7,438 nt of DNA from ANME-2 cluster archaeon. Its GTDB lineage: Archaea > Halobacteriota > Methanosarcinia > Methanosarcinales > Methanocomedenaceae. The stretch is from NCBI GenBank assembly GCA_022353185.1, contig JAKRWB010000145.1:1-7438 (forward strand), in the 5' to 3' direction. A program made the translations under genes and the position numbers. Each line of letters begins with the position of its first letter. Position 1 is the stretch's first letter. Of the stretch, positions 6,077-7,438 are shown in pieces. A model generated the notes under the pieces. The model did no database searches and was not told the DNA's origin. It saw only the letters and a list, made by a program, of their open reading frames with translations.

Positions 6077-6993
6077 ACTTCCAATCCCCCCATCAACGCA
6101 ACGAACAGTCCGGCAATCATAATATCTGCAGTTGATCCGGGATTTATACCATCCCGTATAAGTTCTTCATCAAAAGCGCGGATGTCACCCCTTGCATCAT
6201 CAAATCCTGAAACTTCAATAGTATTAACTATGCTCTTTGCCTGCGCTGATACATTCTCAGCCGTTGGGCCGTCAAATTTTATCCCGATGAAAGTGTCCGG
6301 ATTCCATGAGAGTATCTCAAGGAAACTCCATACCACTGCATCATTTATGCATATGTGTTCCTTTTTCTTAAGAATACTGTTGGCACATGAAAAGGTAAGT
6401 GGATACCCGTTGGTCCACTCCTTCGCAATCATATCATATGAAGATGATATCTCCATCAACTGGTACAATGTGGTCCCGTTGGTCCTGATGTTGTCAATTG
6501 ATGCCGGGTCGTTCAGGTCAAGGTCAGATACATCTTTCACCCTCACCCCTGCCTGTGAAAATGCTTTATATATCTCAACTGCATCCTCCACAGTAGTATT
6601 TTGCACCAGTTCCATGGTCCTGCTTTTCAACTCAGGGAATATTTCAGGTGTGCTTTCGTTCATTTTCGCAAGTTTCCCTGCTGCCATTACAAGCGGCAAA
6701 AGCAGCATAAACGCACCGAAATGAGTATTACCACCTTTTTGCCATTTACCGCTTTCAAGCACAGCCTTGTGGATGTATCTGCCAATACCCCCATGGTCCT
6801 GTGATGCCTGCTCAAGCACCGGGTACACGCTTACAGCCGAAGCCAGGAAATGTTCGAAGTGGGTGTCAGGATAGTTATGGTCCCTGTCCACATTGCCAGG
6901 TTTAGGTGTTGCACATACTTCCAGTATCATGGCAAGTTGGGCATACTGGGCTATACGGTGATTATTATAGGTCATAAGCACTGAGTCCGGCAT
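6073..6993 (-). CDS. CitG-like triphosphoribosyl-dephospho-CoA synthase family protein
   Basis: This 306-residue protein has the hallmarks of the CitG/MdcB family: PKPGNVDR at 30-37, GGNTHFGAFMLLLPL at 87-101, a middle helical domain with VRVKDVSDLDLNDPAS, and NPGSTADIMIAGLFVALMGG near 284-303. CitG transfers a triphosphoribosyl group from ATP to dephospho-CoA to make a citrate lyase prosthetic group. No citrate or malonate lyase genes are present here. Archaeal relatives, and one in the H4MPT gene cluster of methylotrophs, are thought instead to serve methanopterin synthesis, perhaps in building the ribose-containing side chain; that role is inference. The ATG at 6993 has AGGA only 3 bases upstream, and a second ATG at 6975 is possible. 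The gene leads a two-gene unit with DUF447. The family call is firm, the substrate is not. Confidence 0.88.
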   Translation of the reverse strand: MPDSVLMTYNNHRIAQYAQLAMILEVCATPKPGNVDRDHNYPDTHFEHFLASAVSVYPVLEQASQDHGGIGRYIHKAVLESGKWQKGGNTHFGAFMLLLPLVMAAGKLAKMNESTPEIFPELKSRTMELVQNTTVEDAVEIYKAFSQAGVRVKDVSDLDLNDPASIDNIRTNGTTLYQLMEISSSYDMIAKEWTNGYPLTFSCANSILKKKEHICINDAVVWSFLEILSWNPDTFIGIKFDGPTAENVSAQAKSIVNTIEVSGFDDARGDIRAFDEELIRDGINPGSTADIMIAGLFVALMGGLEV

Positions 6994-7015
6994 TCTTCCT
7001 GGATTTTATGATTTG

Positions 7016-7027
7016 ATAATATATTAT
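7016..7027 (-). promoter_or_regulatory. Candidate TATA box for the CitG-like/DUF447 unit
   Basis: ATAATATATTAT is a perfect palindrome and a good TATA-like element. The expected transcription start about 25 bases downstream falls near 6996, almost on the ATG at 6993. The mRNA would then be nearly leaderless, or translation would begin at the second ATG at 6975. Confidence 0.45.
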
Positions 7028-7125
7028 CCTACTGTTATTGTTCTTATGAATATGTATGATTCAGTACCAACTGTGAAAAGCTACCTATTCTTTCAGCACA
7101 TTTTAGCCCCTATAAGTATTAACAG

Positions 7126-7169
7126 ATCCATCTGGATGAGGACAAGAAAATCCTCCCTTCGGTCGGATT
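7126..7169. repeat. Cluster of overlapping short inverted repeats
   Basis: Three 5-base stems follow one another: ATCCA/TGGAT (7126-7130 with 7133-7137), GAGGA/TCCTC (7138-7142 with 7151-7155) and AATCC/GGATT (7149-7153 with 7165-7169). The second and third share bases 7151-7153, so they exclude each other. Each stem is short and could arise by chance. The third has CC-TTC-GG at its centre, flanked by TC mismatches. Confidence 0.35.
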
Positions 7170-7205
7170 AACTTGACTACATAATTTTATAGATTATATA
7201 CACAG

Positions 7206-7230
7206 TACTTCCGAATAGCCCTACTTCCGA
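7206..7230. repeat. Direct repeat TACTTCCGA x2
   Basis: TACTTCCGA occurs at 7206-7214 and again at 7222-7230, a 16-base period. It lies about 30 bases upstream of the plus-strand TATA candidate, where an activator or repressor site would be plausible. No protein is identified that would bind it. Confidence 0.45.
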
Positions 7231-7252
7231 TTTAAGATTTCTGACCAATCAC

Positions 7253-7269
7253 AAAAGAAAGCATATATT
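7253..7269 (+). promoter_or_regulatory. Candidate BRE-TATA promoter for the plus-strand frame
   Basis: AAAAGAAAG followed by CATATATT resembles an archaeal BRE plus TATA box, with the TATA at 7262-7269. Transcription would start about 26 bases on, near 7288, right at the left arm of the hairpin at 7287-7342, giving a leader of about 48 bases. Confidence 0.45.
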
Positions 7270-7286
7270 CCATTGAAAAAATTTTT

Positions 7287-7342
7287 AATCCATAAGCTCA
7301 TCCCTTATGTCAAAATCTTAGGAGGGGATGAACCTATGGATT
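7287..7342 (+). promoter_or_regulatory. Leader hairpin enclosing the start codon
   Basis: The left arm AATCCATAAGCTCATCCC (7287-7304) pairs with GGGATGAACCTATGGATT (7325-7342) across a 20-base loop. The outer 8 and inner 7 pairs are perfect, separated by a 3-by-3 patch in which only the middle G-C pairs, so 16 of 18 positions match. The ATG at 7336-7338 is buried in the outer stem, and the GGAGGGG ribosome site straddles the loop and the inner stem. This arrangement should limit translation unless the hairpin is opened. Confidence 0.65.
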
Positions 7343-7438
7343 TTTCAAAATGCACCAGCCTGTTAGCTATTGCATTAGAAATACTCAGTAATAGTAGTAA
7401 ATCAAGCATAATAAAGTTACCGAAAAGTGCTACGTATA
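7336..7438 (+). CDS. Partial reading frame of unknown function (runs off right edge)
   Basis: From the ATG at 7336 the plus strand is open to the window end, giving 34 residues that begin MDFSKCTSLLAIALEILSNS and continue with a basic, serine-rich stretch. The start is supported by GGAGG at 7321-7325, 10 bases upstream; the nearer ATG at 7328 leads to a frame that stops after 12 codons. I do not recognise the protein. A helical ALEIL segment followed by a basic stretch, together with a leader hairpin over the start codon, would suit the first residues of a transposase, but this is a guess from limited sequence. It is the only rightward gene in the window and would be transcribed divergently from the CitG-like unit. 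Confidence 0.55.
   Translation, partial: MDFSKCTSLLAIALEILSNSSKSSIIKLPKSATY

Larger units (their letters stand above)
6994..7335. other. Divergent intergenic region without a supported gene
   Basis: These 342 bases separate the minus-strand CitG-like gene from the plus-strand partial frame. They are AT-rich and contain a TATA box for each direction, three small overlapping inverted repeats near 7126-7169 and a 9-base direct repeat at 7206-7230. I found no tRNA, no CRISPR unit and no reading frame with both a ribosome site and reasonable length. Confidence 0.6.

Noticed and set aside
6182..6724. 180-codon plus-strand open frame opposite the CitG-like gene
   Set aside because: It is the longest antisense frame but shows no domain pattern, is low-complexity Ser/Phe-rich, and overlaps a clearly conserved gene.
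6073..6993. Citrate lyase or malonate decarboxylase accessory gene
   Set aside because: The CitG family match would allow this, but no lyase or decarboxylase subunit gene is nearby, and the DUF447 partner points to another pathway.
7091..7160. Tiny minus-strand frames with a GGGAGGAT site (8 to 12 codons)
   Set aside because: A ribosome-like sequence precedes them, but the frames are too short and show no conservation signal I can judge.
6994..7335. tRNA or CRISPR array in the gene-free stretch
   Set aside because: No cloverleaf arms, no T-loop GTTCRAR-type motif and no regularly spaced repeats of CRISPR length are visible.

Overview
The window most likely comes from a methanogenic or methane-oxidising euryarchaeon, probably of the Methanosarcinales/ANME type. 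The left edge holds the first 22 codons of an archaeal-type tyrosyl-tRNA synthetase. There is a CitG-like/DUF447 gene pair of the kind linked to tetrahydromethanopterin synthesis, a two-domain KaiC-like ATPase, and an archaeal Roadblock/LC7 protein. Promoter candidates are archaeal TATA boxes, ribosome sites are GGTGA/GGAGG-like, and TTG and GTG starts are common. The exact genus is inference.

Layout: every complete gene is on the minus strand, so transcription runs from high to low coordinates. At the right, a CitG/triphosphoribosyl-dephospho-CoA synthase-like gene (6993-6073) overlaps a DUF447 flavin-barrel protein (6076-5492) by 4 bases. About 100 bases with an imperfect inverted repeat and a TATA-like box follow. 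Then comes a tightly packed block: Roadblock/LC7 protein (5392-5027), two-domain KaiC-like ATPase (5027-3570), two very small three-helix membrane proteins (3549-3259 and 3262-2933), and a Cache-HAMP-PAS histidine kinase (2914-590). A single-domain CheY-like receiver (526-158) follows 63 bases later and may have its own promoter. The tyrS start (66-1, running off the edge) has its own TATA box.

The 342 bases from 6994 to 7335 hold no supported gene. They contain a TATA box for the CitG-like gene, a cluster of small inverted repeats, a 9-base direct repeat and a plus-strand promoter candidate. At 7336 a plus-strand reading frame begins and runs off the window. Its start codon lies inside a strong predicted RNA hairpin at the very 5' end of the inferred transcript.

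The most interesting unit is the block from 5392 to 158. It joins a KaiC-like ATPase and a Roadblock protein, with no small GTPase beside them, to two tiny membrane proteins and a complete two-component pathway. My inference is a membrane-associated signalling module in which an extracellular ligand read by the Cache domain, and possibly an ATP-dependent KaiC/Roadblock switch, converge on a small diffusible receiver. In the first KaiC domain the usual paired catalytic glutamates are absent, while the second domain keeps them. The first domain may therefore bind nucleotide structurally while the second hydrolyses it.
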